Origin: Circinella minor
Taxonomy: Eukaryota > Mucoromycota > Mucoromycetes > Mucorales > Lichtheimiaceae
Direction: 5' to 3'
NCBI GenBank assembly: GCA_016758965.1
Contig: JAEPRB010000099.1
Span: forward strand, 62,001 to 126,000
DNA: 64,000 nt
Shown here in pieces: positions 23,227-36,240 of the stretch (its first letter is position 1; every line of letters starts with the position of its first letter). The notes beneath the pieces are model-generated. The model made no database searches, was not told where the DNA came from, and worked only from the letters and a program-made list of their open reading frames with translations. The translations under genes and the position numbers were made by a program.

Positions 23227-24416
23227 AAAAAAATATCAACAAAAACTATAAAAAAAAGCAGTAAACACAAAACGTTTTGTCTTTTTTTTTTTAAAAAAAA
23301 AAGAGAGGAAAGAATCGCCCTCACTTTTTTTCCCTTCTTTTAGTTATAATAATAAAAAAAAGAGAGTGAGTGTGCGTGTGTGAAAGGAAAAAAAAGATTT
23401 AAAAATAAAAAAGAAAATGAGTGTAAATAATATATATATAGCGTGTGTATGTGTGTGTGCGATGTGTGTGTATGTATGTGTATGTGTATGTATGTGTATG
23501 ATTGAGAAATGATTTATTCTGTTGACTATTATTATTATTATTATTACTATCCATACTATACGACATCTATTTTTTTTTCTAGCAGGTGATTGATGTTTGC
23601 ACAAACACTTCCTATGGATTTTTAAGTAAGTTTCTAGTGAATAATAATTATAATAAAACAAAAAGATGATGGATACCAAGAAAATGAATAGACTTTAATT
23701 ATAATTTGATGCAGTATCGGGGAAAGATGATAAAAATTAATGGATTTGTGTATGTGAAAATAATAATCATCATTAAATGATAGATTTCTTTTTTCTTCAA
23801 AACAAAAGACATGTAAATTCGATTACTTTTATCGTGACTTCCATCCAAGTGAGTAATAATAGGTTTTTTTTTCTTTTAAGCTTGGGAAGAAGAGCAAAAA
23901 AAAAAAGGATGAAGGGTATTTGTCTTTTTTTTTCTGGCGATATGAGAAAGGTGATGCGGGAAATTGGAAAGATGCCTATACAGTAGTATGATATTGTCTT
24001 CTTGTTTTCCGTTGTCGCTATGATAATTGAACAAATACATATAGATTGTCATGGCAACCATATATGATAATAGTTAGATTACATACGCCATCCATAGCAA
24101 AACTCAGTTATATTTCCCTTTAGAATTATTATTGTGGGCGAGGTGTGATTACTTCAAAAAATAAAAGCAGTATCATAGATTTTCGGGGGAGAATGGAATG
24201 AATGGATACATCGATGTGAAATTATATTAATAAACCTCCCTTTTTTTTACAATAACATGTTTCATCTACATTTCACACATAACAATTTTTTTTTAAAAAA
24301 CAGCAAAAAACAAAGAAATACACATATTTTTTAATCCATCTTTCAATTAGGGAGAAGAAAAAGGAATACACAACATGAAAAAGTTTTGATTTTATTACGT
24401 ATTATTATTATTATTA
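23227..24416. other. Convergent intergenic region, low-complexity
   Basis: Between the 3' ends of the NRP1-like gene and RFC1. It contains GT/TATG microsatellites at about 23440-23500, ATT repeats and homopolymers. No gene was seen. Confidence 0.5.
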
Positions 24417-26963
24417 TTACTTTTTAGTTCTTGCTTTCTTTGTACGTCCTCCTGATGATGACGATGCTGAAGGTGCTTTTCTACGTTTCTTTGATTCAGA
24501 AATTAATGAATCTTGATTCATATTTTCATCCTCTTCTTCGGATACATCTCCACCAAAATCAGGTTCTTCTTCAAAGATTTCACCTTCTCGATCTTCTGCT
24601 GGAGTTTCTAATTTCTTTTTAATAGGTTCTCCACCCATATGAAAAAGTACTGGATGATTTTGAGTATTATATTTTCTTGTAAATCCACTTTTTTGTGCAC
24701 TTGAAAGAGATGACATGGGTGGTTTAGCAGTTATCATTAATTCATTTAATGCATCAAGATTATCTCTTTGCATATAATATTCATCCATGATAGCAATAGC
24801 TTCATCGATTTGGTTCTAATTATTATTATTTGAAAAAAAAAAAAAAAAAAAAAAAAAAAACATTAGATTTTAGGCAAAAAAGACGAAAAATTCATGCAAG
24901 AAAAGATTCATTGTTTCCCGCTTTAAAGCACATACCCTCAACACCTTCCTCATATTTCTATCTGATCCCTATCTTCATTTTTATTTTTCCTCTTTCCTTC
25001 AATAGTGTTTATTATTATTTACCTCTTTTAAATCACCAAATATTCGATCAACAAAAGTAGGTACATAATTTTGTCGAATTTCAAATCGATTTGCAGAGGA
25101 TCGAATTCTCATACGATATCGAATATCATTTAACATACGCATATGTTTAGCTGTTTTACTATTTTGACCCAACCAACTATAAAAATAAATGAATAAAAAT
25201 AAAGGGTTTTAGTTATGATACCCAAAAATTGATGTATATAATTTTTTTTTTTTTTTTACCCAGGAAAGTTATATCTTCCTTGCATACGCCCTTCAACAAA
25301 AAATGCAGGTCGTACACATGAAAGAATGGAATGAACTGGCATAAGTGAATATTGTTGAATAGATCTATTTATAATATAAAATAAAACATGGGAACCAAAA
25401 AAAAAAAATCAGTATAGGATAGTTATCGTGTAATTATGTTTACCATTATATTTATATATTTACCCATGAATTTGACTATCAACAAGGTCACCATCTGCAA
25501 TAGATTCAGCTGCTTTTGCAATTAATTTCATTTCATTACATGATGTTTCAAAAGGATCACCTGATTCAGCTTCTGCTTTGGCAGGAATAACACGAAGATA
25601 ATTTTCCTAAAATATAGATATTATATAGCATCAGATTATCAAATCATATATATAGAAAGAATAAAAAAAAAAGAGTTGGGGATATGTCATACATAGATCA
25701 TAAGGTTAGCTAAACTATAATCATGATAATAATAATCTGATTTTTGATTAAGAGTTTTTCCATTTGAACCACCTCGAGTTAATAGTGCACCAGCAATATC
25801 AAATACATTTAACTGTGTGTATTTTTCATTGGCTTTACCACTATATTAAATAATATTTTTTTTTAGGTTAGTAAAACAATTGAATAAAGAATATTATTAC
25901 TATATATAATAAAGATAAAATTTACAGTGCTTTTGCATCATCATATTGAAGTGAATCTTGAGCCAATTTATAAGTTGAAAGAAGGTTAATAACTTGACGC
26001 AAATCATTATTTGTTGCTTCAATTAATTGATCAATTGCATTAGGTTGTACAGAAAGTCGTTCTCTATAATATATATAAAATGAATAAAATTGGTCTCCCT
26101 TGTCCACGAAAAAAAAAGAGTTAAAATGAAAACAAATACAAACTTATGACAAATGGTCATTAATCTAGAACGTGCTTGATTGGCTGGTGTACTGCATAAA
26201 AATAGATATATTAGGTATATAATCGTATATATATATATTTATCAACTTACCGTTTAAATCGTGCATCATAACACACATTAAGTAATGGTTTAACTTTATC
26301 CGATCGAACATCATTACAGATACAAATGACAGGAATCTTTTTAACAAAGAAAAAAACAAAGATAAATTTCAAGTTTTTTAAAAAAAAATCAGTGAATGAA
26401 TTTATAATAGTTTTTAATTTTTATCTTACCTTAGATTTTCGAATAAGTGAAGCAAGTTCAGCAGATCCACCTCGATCACCACCAGACATACCATCTACTT
26501 CATCCATAATAAGAACAACTTTTCTATTACCAATTAAACGTTCCTAGAATAATAATTAAATGAGTAATGATATTCAACTTGATTATATTATTACAAAAAA
26601 AAAAAAGTGTACCTTTGCTTGTAATTTTTTTGTTTTATCATCTTTGAAATATTCAGTCATACTACGATTATCCATCATTTCTGAAATACTTTCTTGTAAA
26701 ATCTTTTTACTACGTGTATCACTAGCATTTAATTCAACTGCTTCATAACCATTTGTTTTTGCTACAACAAGAGCAGTAGTTGTTTTTCCTAAATATTATA
26801 AAGATTGTGATTTAGTAAAACTAGACAAAAAAATAAATTCCAAATATAAACTTCTATTTATTTTACCAATGCCAGGAGGACCACTTAAAAGAACTGCACG
26901 TTTCTTTTCAATCTCATCATTGGCTTCGGTACCATGTTGAAAACCATTTGCTAAACTCTCCTG

Positions 26964-26996
<33 letters not shown>

Positions 26997-28721
26997 AAAA
27001 TTATTATTTAGAGAAAGAACAAACAAAATCAATCTTTAAAAGAATATATACAAAAGAGAATTTTTACCAATTTTCAAGCCAAGCAGAAATCTTTCTAACC
27101 ATTTCTTTGTTACCAATAATTTCTTTAATTGTTTGTGGTCGATATTTATCAACCCAAAGATCATTTACATTGGACGATGAATCTCCACTGATTTAATATA
27201 TATATATATATATATAGATATTAATATAACCTATTCCCTCCCACTTCTCTTTTATGAATTACATATTATTGTTTCCTTATCATTTTACTTACATGGATTG
27301 AGTAGATTCCGTTTTGATTTTTGATTTATTAGTAGTAGCACTTGCTTTACCCTTTGAAGTGGTTGCTGTCTTTTTAGAAAGTTCTGGTTCTTGTACAGGT
27401 TGTGCTTCTGATGAATCAAATAATCCATAAAATGCATCCTCATCCAATATAGTTGTTCCAAGTTTTTCAGCTTTTGCAGTTTTAGATAAACCAGCATCAC
27501 GTCCTTTTAATAAATAAGTTGTTTTACCACTTACTGCACTTGTTACTCGACTAAAAGTATATATAAGAAAAGGGGGTTTTTTTTTGGTTAGTATTTTTCA
27601 ATTGATTTATAGAATGTATATATATAAATATAAAGTATTATTATTATTATTATTATTTACCCTCCATAACGCATAATTAAATCTTTTACTTGCTCTCGAG
27701 TTAATGTTTCTAATTCACCACTTTGTACAAATGTTTTTCCTGCAAAACAATTATCTTTACCTACTGGTAAAGGTCTTGATCCAAGTGCTTTAGGTGCTGC
27801 ACGATTCATCATAGCATAAAAGTTTCTAAATAAATTTCCCCAGATTTTCAGATTATTGTTGTATCGAATTAAAATGAACAAGCGAAAGCGGGAAAGAATT
27901 AAAAAAAAACATACTGGCCCTTGTTCTTTTTTTCAGTTGAATCCGTTGTAGTATCTGACTTAGTAGTTGCTGCGGATGATGTTGCTTTTTTATTTTTTGT
28001 AGTAGTAGTAGCTTTAGATTTAGGTTTTGGTTTTATTTCATCTTTTTCTTCATCAAATTCTTCAATTGGATCAAATGTTTCATCATCTTCATCATCCTCT
28101 TCTTCTTGTTGTTGTTGACGTTTTGTTCGTTTACGAGTTTTACTATTATATATGAAGCATTGGATATTTTCGTTATCTTCTAGAGTAGTATAATACACAG
28201 ACATATGTATATATATACAAATTAGAAAGTGATGTTTTACCCTGTTGAAATTGGACTTTTTGTTGCTTTTGTTGTATTTTCTCGAGAACTATGCGCAGCA
28301 CTAGGTTTTTTTTCCTCTTTAGTGTTTATTCTAAAATATATACATTAAGAAAAAGTTTTTTTTTTCTTTAATACTCAAGTTTTAACCAGGCATTCCGATC
28401 GATCCTAAACTGAAAAAAAAAAAAAAAATAATAATTACGATGAACTGGTAGATTTTGGTTTCGGTGCTATTTCATTTAAAATATTTATTAGCCTATTTTT
28501 TTTTTATTTATATGCTATTTTATTGTTTTGGTCCACGTCTATGTATTATTTGTGAGGCCGTATAGTTTCATGGACAAATTACCTGGTTCAGCTTTCTAGT
28601 TTTTTGATTTGTATAAAGTTGGTGAGTAAAGATAAGCTAAAAATTGTCATTGTCTTTCTATATATATATATTATACCTTCTTAGCAGCAGCTCTTGCAAA
28701 GAAACTTTTAATGTCACTCAT
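24417..28721 (-). CDS. RFC1: Replication factor C large subunit
   Basis: Nineteen exons, 851 residues: 28677-28721, 28583-28595 (13 nt), 28439-28466 (28 nt), 28241-28330, 27915-28142, 27661-27825, 27293-27550, 27068-27187, 26867-26964, 26613-26788, 26430-26543, 26251-26336, 26144-26191, 25926-26063, 25693-25840, 25464-25606, 25260-25364, 25023-25176, 24417-24815. The N-terminus MSDIKSFF is a PCNA-contact-like motif. An acidic/Lys-rich linker precedes a BRCT domain (about 158-235, FAGKTFVQSGELETLT). The AAA+ core follows, with Walker A GPPGIGKTT (about 344-352) and Walker B VVLIMDEVDG (416-425). A collar domain and an acidic, Lys-rich tail (KKRRKAPSAS) end the protein. RFC1 is the large subunit of the clamp loader that opens PCNA at primer ends in the nucleus. 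Length matches yeast Rfc1. An ACGCGT box lies 8 bp before the ATG. Confidence 0.96.
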
Positions 28722-28728
28722 TCCTCAA

Positions 28729-28734
28729 ACGCGT
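28729..28734. promoter_or_regulatory. ACGCGT (MCB-type) box immediately 5' of RFC1
   Basis: ACGCGT sits 8 bp upstream of the RFC1 start codon. Replication genes are classic MBF targets in yeasts, so cell-cycle regulation is plausible. Its closeness to the ATG means it could instead lie in the transcribed leader. Confidence 0.45.
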
Positions 28735-29761
28735 TCAAATTCTCGTATTAAAAAAAAATTAAAAGGAAAAAAAAAAGTATTAAAAAAATGAATGCAATAT
28801 ATTTTTTTTTGGCGATTTCGCGTTTTTCCTCCGCTTAGAATACAATTTGGTCGGGTTTGCATATAATTATCATATTTGTCGATCCATTATATTTTATTTA
28901 ATCCGTTAAAAAAAGAAGAACTTTATATGAACTAAACTTTTGAATAATAATAAGTTTTTTATTCTATATTTTGGTTAAGCAATTAAAGAGCTGATATCAT
29001 ATTATGTATTGAATCATAAGATACTCCCTGTTTTGTCTATTGCCCTTCTCTGCTGTATCATCGAATTAAATGGAGACTTAAGAAAGGAGGGATATGATGG
29101 ATAGGTGGTGGTTAATCCTATTTGCATGAAACTAACTTTAAAAGATTCATTTATATATAAAAAAAGTGCTCACAAGCAAACCTTATTCATTAACAGTAAA
29201 GTCATTCAAAAATCTAAAGATAAATCATAAATTCCGTCTCTTAGTAACATAATCAATACCCAAAATTAATTCCACTTTCTCTATCGCACACACATATATA
29301 TATATAGGTCTTCTTGACGATAAATGAATAGGCTCATAGCAACAAAATTTTTATAAATAAACTTGTAGATTAATAACCGGATAATATAATTTTTTTGGAA
29401 ATTAAATATTTATTCCACTACGTATTCGTCATTTTATATGTTAAAAAAGAAAATGCATTTTAGTTGTAGGATAGAATGGAAGAAGGTCATTTCAAATTCT
29501 CTGATCTGCTGAGCTTTGTTTTTGAATTTAATCTTGGCATATATACACACAATGCCAAGGTAAATTTTAGCTAGTCATGCGCTTTTTTTTTATTTGTTTA
29601 CTATTGTTGTTTTTTTCGTATGTATACAATATATGTATATATACATATATATATAATTCTTATTAAATTACAACGGAAAAAATCATCCTTTCTTTCTTAT
29701 TTTATTTTTATTTTATTATTCATATTATCTTAAACAATTTAAATTATTATAATATATTATT
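28735..29761. other. Divergent promoter region of RFC1 and TVP18
   Basis: One kb of AT-rich DNA with homopolymers and TA repeats between two divergently transcribed genes. No further gene was seen. Confidence 0.45.
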
Positions 29762-31240
29762 ATGGGTCTGTTTAGTGAATTTACTTCACGTAATTTTTCA
29801 CTTTATGCACAATGGTAATAAACCTGTTTTTTTCTATTATTATATTTTTACTTTTAACAAAAAATGAGTGATATGTGCAGTAATCAAAATTGAATTTAGT
29901 AACATAAATTTATATTATTATTATTATATAATAAAAGGCTAGGCATTATATCTATATGTTGTATGTAAAAAAATTTTTTTTTGATAGTTTTCAATTATAT
30001 GGATGATATTTACTACTACGTATAGAATAAAAATTTGTATATTATTAATCAATTACCTATTATTATTATTAATCGTTAGTATTGATCGCATTGGGTATCG
30101 TTGGTTTTTTATCCCACGTTGCATTTAGTATTGTTGGATGGTAATATTTAGCTTCTTTTTTTTTTTTTTTTTTTTACTTTTGAGAATAATATACATCACT
30201 AATAGCACTGTGTGTCATAATACTAACATAATTTATAAATACGTGAACTTTTTTATAGGGTGATTGCATTAATTCTTATATTTATTGAAATACCACTTTG
30301 TATACGTGTACGTAAAGATAAAATGGGGGCAGTAGTATAATGATTATGTTTTAAAAACGCCATTCATTCGTATATATTATGAAACAAATATCTAACAATT
30401 TTAAAATTGACCTTTTTTTTTATAGTGGTGTCCTACCAGTCCAAAATTGTAAGTTATTTTTTTTTTTTAAAAAAAAAAGCTCAATAAGTGTAAAAATATT
30501 ATGAATAGCAAAGAATGCGAAGGGATATCATAGATAATAATGATGATACAGTAGCTATAATAGATTATACTTGATGAAAATATGAAAAAAAAATACGATG
30601 ATATACTAATATACCCCATTTATTATTCTTAGTGATAGCTTTATTACTTATTTCGAAAACTGTTATTTCCGTGCAATTTTGTACCTCTGGTAAGCCATAT
30701 TTGTTTCTTTAAAAGAAAAAGAAAAAAAGGGAAATCCCACCCACATATAGTTACATTTCCACATTTTCTTTCAAAATCAAATATCATAATACCATGTGTT
30801 CTTATGTTTTTAATCATTCTTCCCATCCCCTCGCCCTCATTTTGCTCCCGTCATACATTTATAGTTTCGCAATCGTCATGTTTTTATCAAATATTCTTAA
30901 TACCGGTCCATTAATCGCGGCAGCTGTTACGTTATTATTTGCTGCAATCTGCTATGGTAAAAAAAAAAGTTTTATATTTATTTATATATACATTGAATAA
31001 AATGAATGTATAAATTCATCTTTTTGTTGCTTTTGTTTTTTTTTGTTATTTTTCTTTATAGGTATTGCTGCTCTCAAGGGTCAATCATTTGCCAGCTCCA
31101 GGTTTGTAAAAATGATCCATTCTGCTTCTATACAAATATATCTTCTTTAAAAGTTATATATTAATCTATCTTTTATTAACTTAAAAATAATCTTTATACA
31201 TAGATTGTTAGGAGGTACTGGCGTCGATAATGTAGTGTAA
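29762..31240 (+). CDS. TVP18: Golgi membrane protein Tvp18
   Basis: Nine small exons: 29762-29814, 29938-29960 (23 nt), 30080-30140, 30259-30307, 30426-30448 (23 nt), 30633-30689, 30865-30956, 31062-31101, 31204-31240, giving 144 residues. The sequence follows the family closely: start MGLFSEFTSRNFSLYAQW, then CIRWCPTSPKFDSFI, FENCYFRAILYL, and the terminal GIAALKGQSFASSRLLGG. Four hydrophobic segments are expected (LGIISICLLIALGIVGF; WVIALILIFIEIPLCI; around RAILYLCFAIVMFL; LIAAAVTLLFAAICYGI). Tvp18 is a small multi-span protein of Tlg2-containing late Golgi vesicles with no known enzymatic role. The second exon is defined by a GTATGT donor, which alone keeps the frame. An alternative donor four bases later does not. 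Confidence 0.9.
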
Positions 31241-32660
31241 AAAAAACTCCCCATTAGATTTACTTTTTTATTTTATTTTACGTAAATTCAATGGAATATA
31301 CTTTATATTAGAATGCATACATTTAAGAACCATATTTTTATTTTGTAAAACCATTAGCCATATGCTGGCTTTTTTTTAAATAATGGGTAATGGGAAAAAA
31401 GGAAATCAAATGAAAAACGTTACATGTGTTCAGTAACTCTACAATGATATTTATATTGTTTCCAAGACGTTTTTTTGACTTCAATTGTCTATCTGTACAG
31501 CATACATTTCTAGAGACTATACTGCAATATACTTCTGACATCTGTTATAATAACGTTTACATCTTCTTTTTGTTGGTAGTAGCATCAAAACGCTATAAAT
31601 GTTTATTGCAAAGGCTGGAGCAAATACTAATATTTCAACTGTCTTCCTTTCTTGCTGCACAACAATACTATGTATTTCAACAAGATGTACTATTTTCTTC
31701 AGTCATTTTTTATAATACCAGTTGACTTGCTAAAAATAGTAAGGAGAACACTTATGATTAGATTTTCCGATATCATTTTTTGAATGATATTATAGGGTAG
31801 TGTTACCTGTGCGGTTTTTTTTTTCAGTTATGTCATACAGCTCCAACATCATAGCCAACCATCTTGTGACATTAGCAGTACGATTTCATTTACTAAACAG
31901 ACTTCATCAAGGAACTATACGATTTATTTTCTTCTTTATATATATCATTCCCTGTGACCATAACTTTTAAAGCTAGAACTTTTTTTTTATTTATACTTGT
32001 ATGATATATATCTACTTTTGAAAAAAAAAATGAGTTTGATAATCACAAATGTGATACTCCGAAATTAATGCGTTGAAGGGTGGGTGGGAGGGGTCGTAAA
32101 TCGTTCTTTCATGTTTATGTATAATGATTAAATTTATCATGTAACGCAAACATAATCTCACAAATCCTCGCTCATCCTGATTCAAATCGATTATTTTTTT
32201 TTAAAAAAAAACATGCTACAAGTTGTTGCTCTCAGCGACGGTTTATCTCTGTAGCAATATATGTTGCTACAGTCGCCGAGATGATTTTCACTTATGTCGC
32301 AATTTTGCGCGCTGAGGACCCCTTATCGAAGTTGCAGATGAAAGAGCGAGTGGAGCTCTCGCAGTGTGATTTGTTGCCTTGGTCTTCTAGACTGAACCTG
32401 AGCTGGTTGAAGCTGGTATACTAGATATTTTTGTTAGCCATTCATGTACAACGTTGGAAATTCAATTTGCCTACGTACATAAAATAAAAATGAACCATGG
32501 TTTTCAGCTTTCCTAAATTGAGCGGCTTGAAACTGAGCTGATCTTGAAGTTGGATTATGTTGAAACGAGTTTTAACTATTCGTCTTTAAAAATGGCTTGG
32601 CTACGAATTTGAGCCAAAAAAGCTTGGATTATTTATATAGGTGTGTGCATATGTGATGAT
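31241..32660. other. Intergenic, with a hairpin-forming repeat
   Basis: No gene is supported. At about 32232-32286 CTCAGCGAC and GTCGCCGAG flank GTAGCAATATATGTTGCTAC, an almost perfect 20 bp palindrome, giving a short hairpin of MITE type in a locally GC-rich patch. Confidence 0.45.
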
Positions 32661-34830
32661 CCAGTAGTCGTGTACATTTTATGATTCTACTGTAATAGCA
32701 GTAGTCTATAATATAATTGTATGTTGCCTAATGTACTTGACCGTACTTTTATAAGTATAGAATTATAAGACGTTGTCGCTCTAGTGAATTAAAGGCAAGA
32801 AAGGGAAGCCCCTGTTTTTATTATTTTATATGGATATGGTGCATACATTTTAGAGGACCAACCCAAGGTCAAAAAATATTATATATATGTTTTTTCGGAG
32901 AAATATAGTACCGACATATGATGTCCATCCTCAACGTTTCAATTTGGACTTGACCACAGGCCCTACTCCAGCCAAAATGGTAAGCTACATCTCAACTTTA
33001 GAAGTTTATAAAAAATATTTTCAGTTAAGATTACAAACACTAATAGATTAGTTTCATTTCAATGGCTTATTTTGTGTTTTAATCGCGTTTACGTACGTTT
33101 ATTTATAACCATTTCAAATTAAACAAAAAATCATTTAGGTTCTAAAGCGTATGCACCATATACGGACAATGATATAGAAACGTTATTACTTGTGGGTATG
33201 GAGGAGAAAAAATGCTATAGAATATGATGCATCTGACAAAATTTATGTCAATAGAAAAACATATGTTTGAAGCTGTATATATCACAATGGATTAAACAAC
33301 AAGAGGAATAAAAAGTGAGAGAAATGATATAATGGATATAAATAAAAAAAAATTGGATGAATTGGATGAGTGTACAATAAGTAATAGAAACGAGTTTCAT
33401 GAATAGAAAAAAAATACGCTAATCAGTTTTGGCATCGGGTAATTTTCTTTTTCACGGTGAGGGAATCTAGGGTGGTATTGTTGAAGATGGAACAGGAGTG
33501 TCGAATTTTGGAATGAGTATGTTGTTGCCAGTATTAAGAAATTGTAATGTTTCTTTTAATAAAGCTTTACATTGCCAAACTAATGTAATCAAAGGAATGA
33601 CATTGCTATAAAATGTATCGGGATCGAGTGGATATTACATTGGTCCCAAAGTATACACACGACAAACATTACCGGACAGAATATCCATTATCTTTACCGT
33701 AACCTCAGTACCTATTAATGAAAACAAGTTTGGATAAAAAAAAAGGAGCATAAAGAATGTTAGAGATTCATTCTGATCGTGTTGATCAATTTAAAAAATA
33801 TTACCATTGATTATGAATCCTGGAATACGTAAATTCTGAGTATCTTTGGTTGATATCTTAAGTAGATTCTAAATAACATCTTTCAGAGATTTTAGGAGCT
33901 TTAGATTGGCTTCCTTAATATACTTTGTGGACGTTACACCACCACTGAGACCAGCTTCTCAGACACCAAAATCACCATATACGTAGATGTTTAATTAAGA
34001 TATTGACTTTTGTACCAGTTTTTTTCCGTAATAATGGTGTCACACCAGGAACTGACCGATTTTAATTCATGCGGTTGCTTGAAGAAACACTGGCTTTTTC
34101 GCCGCTAAAGATTACATATCCATGTTAAGACAGTCCAGAACTATATAATTATATGTATATATTTGATCACATAAACATAAAGAAGACATACCTAATAACA
34201 TAAAAGTTGCTTTCATCAAAACACTTCTCAATAACTCTCCATAGACGACGAAGAACAAGGTCAGCTTCAGTCTTATTATTAATATCGTAATGATAATAAT
34301 ATAATTCTAAAATTTCTCCAACTGTCTTTTCGACCCAATATAAGTCACGTTGGGATGGGTGAAAGCGCTTTTGCATATGAATATCAATCAATTTTTCAAG
34401 ATCATACTACGAGGGAAAATAGTCGGGTGTCGTTTGTATACAATGAGTAATAAATAATTATGAGAGCAGACATACCAACACCAGAAAACTTCTCCAAATA
34501 TGCTTTCAATTCAACTGGCAAAGATTCAAGTTGCGGTTTGTGAAAAGTTATTCTTGCATTTCATCAGATGTAAAATAAGCTTTCCAACAAGAAGGACCCA
34601 TAATATCAAAAATTAGAGCTACAATTGAAAATAGAAGTCAGTTTCATTTGATTTATCTCACATGAACAGGATTTTGCATGCATTTTCGGACACAACCCTC
34701 ACTATTTTTGCTTATAAGAGTAACTTTGTTCATTGATTGATCTCACATGTACCATATACAATCAATAAAGGTAATAGCTACTGTTCATATGAACATTGCT
34801 TAACAAATGTATGCATGGTATCTTCGACAT
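32660..34830 (-). repeat. Copy B of a duplicated unit, inverted relative to 3420-5860
   Basis: Matching blocks on opposite strands include: GTACTTTTATAAG and CGTTGTCGCTCTAGT (about 32745-32786 here, 5761-5800 in A); the WRR..(D/A)IEYD.SDKIY fragment; the terminal exons of family 1; and its intron sequence with ACACAACCCTC. B is shorter because it lacks the CACTA-like element and one foldback arm. The unit forms an inverted pair about 27 kb apart. Confidence 0.7.
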
Positions 34831-35027
34831 TTTTTCCTATTGCTAATTCCCATTTTGAATCTCTTGAGTTTGTTGGTATAAATGTCGTTTACAAATGCTT
34901 TTTCTTCTGTGGACAGAGGAATTCCACAACTTGTTTTTGAAGTTGAAGAGGTTATACTAGTGAATTCTCTTTCATTGATTCCTGCTTCTATTAATTTTAC
35001 AATTGGCTCGTCTTTTAACCTGTACAT
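33440..35027 (-). pseudogene. Repetitive gene family 1, copy B
   Basis: On the minus strand: about 34773-35020 (EEKAFVNDIYTNKLKRFK then, after a frameshift, WELAIGKNVEDTMHTFVK and QCSYEQ); about 34480-34625 (LIFDIMGPSCWKAYFTSDE, TAA, frameshift, LPVELKAYLEKFSG); about 34188-34405 (MQKRFHPSQRDLYWVEKTV, ADLVLRRLWRVIEKCFDES); about 33790-34110 (the K-x-D-L region, degraded); and about 33480-33715 (last exon, degraded). It retains the 5' exon that the transposase replaced in copy A. Multiple stops and frameshifts show it is dead. Function unknown. Confidence 0.55.
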
Positions 35028-35084
35028 AATGGCGTTTATGTAAGTAAAGCAGTTTTTTTTTTTTTTTTTGACATTCTGTATTTC

Positions 35085-36055
35085 CCAGAATTATCTATAG
35101 TATAAACAATTGACATTTAGTTACAAAAAAAAAAAAAAAAGAAAATGGAGGAAAACCTTAAATAAAGAAATATAAAACGCGTGCTTTTATAACGACGCGT
35201 CTTAGTCTATAACGCGTTACTATAACAGACAAAACCATTTTATTTTTTTAGAAATAAAATATAAAGCATTGCCACAGGTAAAAAGAAATAATAATTTATT
35301 AATTATTAATTATTATTATTATTATTAATTATTATTATCATTTTCTTATTGTTATTGTGGCCAATAATGATGGGTATCATAGGTTGTACGAGAGAGGTTG
35401 GTGGTCTTTTTAATTGGGGGAAAGGGGAGAGGGGGAAGGGGGTAATCAATTTTTTATCATTTCCTTATTGTTTGCCACCGGTTACCCATTGACAAACCTA
35501 TGGCAATGGAATATGGGAAAACCCACTCATCTCCATCTAACCACCATATTGACACTAAGGCCGTTTTATACTTTTTTTTGGCGTGACCGGTTTAAATTCA
35601 AGTTTCTTATTGGTTTAGTTAATTTAAAGTACAGCGCAGAGTAATAGAATTACTATGTAAAGTATAAGCTTGTATTGATAAAAATGGAAGGGAACGATGT
35701 AAGAGAGTAAAGGAATACGGTTGCCATGGCAATGGTAATAGAAGTAACAAGTGTTCCTTTTTGTATATGAGCATTAAACTTGTTTCATACTCAACTCCGC
35801 AAAAAAAAAAAAGCACAGACCCTTTCCATCCCATTTTTATTTTATTTTATTTTGGTACAACAAGAATTAATACTTTTGCCAAAGGCAACGTTTTTTTTGT
35901 TGTTGTTAAGAGTTTATATAGTTCAATTAAAAATAACTTTTTTGATTTGTTTTATAAACCGTTCAAGATCTTTCAACTCATTATTCTCTTGTTTGACAAT
36001 GGCGATTGGTGCGATCAAGGAAGAAAAGCAATTGTCAGTCCGTATATAATTTTAT
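35085..36055 (+). repeat. Repeat R1, left copy (inverted relative to 56525-57520)
   Basis: About 970 bp match the reverse complement of 56525-57520 with high identity, from TTGACATTTAGTTAC near 35112 to GACAATGGCGATTGGTGCG and the CCGTATATAATTTT end near 36053. It includes an A-tract, three ACGCGT sites within about 45 bp (35178-35216), ATT repeats and a GGGGA-rich stretch. No conserved protein and no clear terminal inverted repeats were seen, so I call it an unclassified non-autonomous interspersed repeat. Confidence 0.8.
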
Positions 36056-36240
36056 ATTCCCCACCCCCAGTTCTTCTATTTTTCAAATAGCATCACAAAA
36101 AAAAAATGTTATAAGAAAGAAAAAATAAATTACTTAATACATAAGATTGATATACAGAGAGAGAAAGTGTACTCATGACTAAAATAACTATTTTATTTTT
36201 AACGTAAGTTTGATATTCCCAACTCCCCTTATCCCGTTTA

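Noticed and set aside
35414..36090. Open frames inside repeat R1
   Set aside because: Not conserved as protein between the two R1 copies (frame-disrupting differences) and low complexity.
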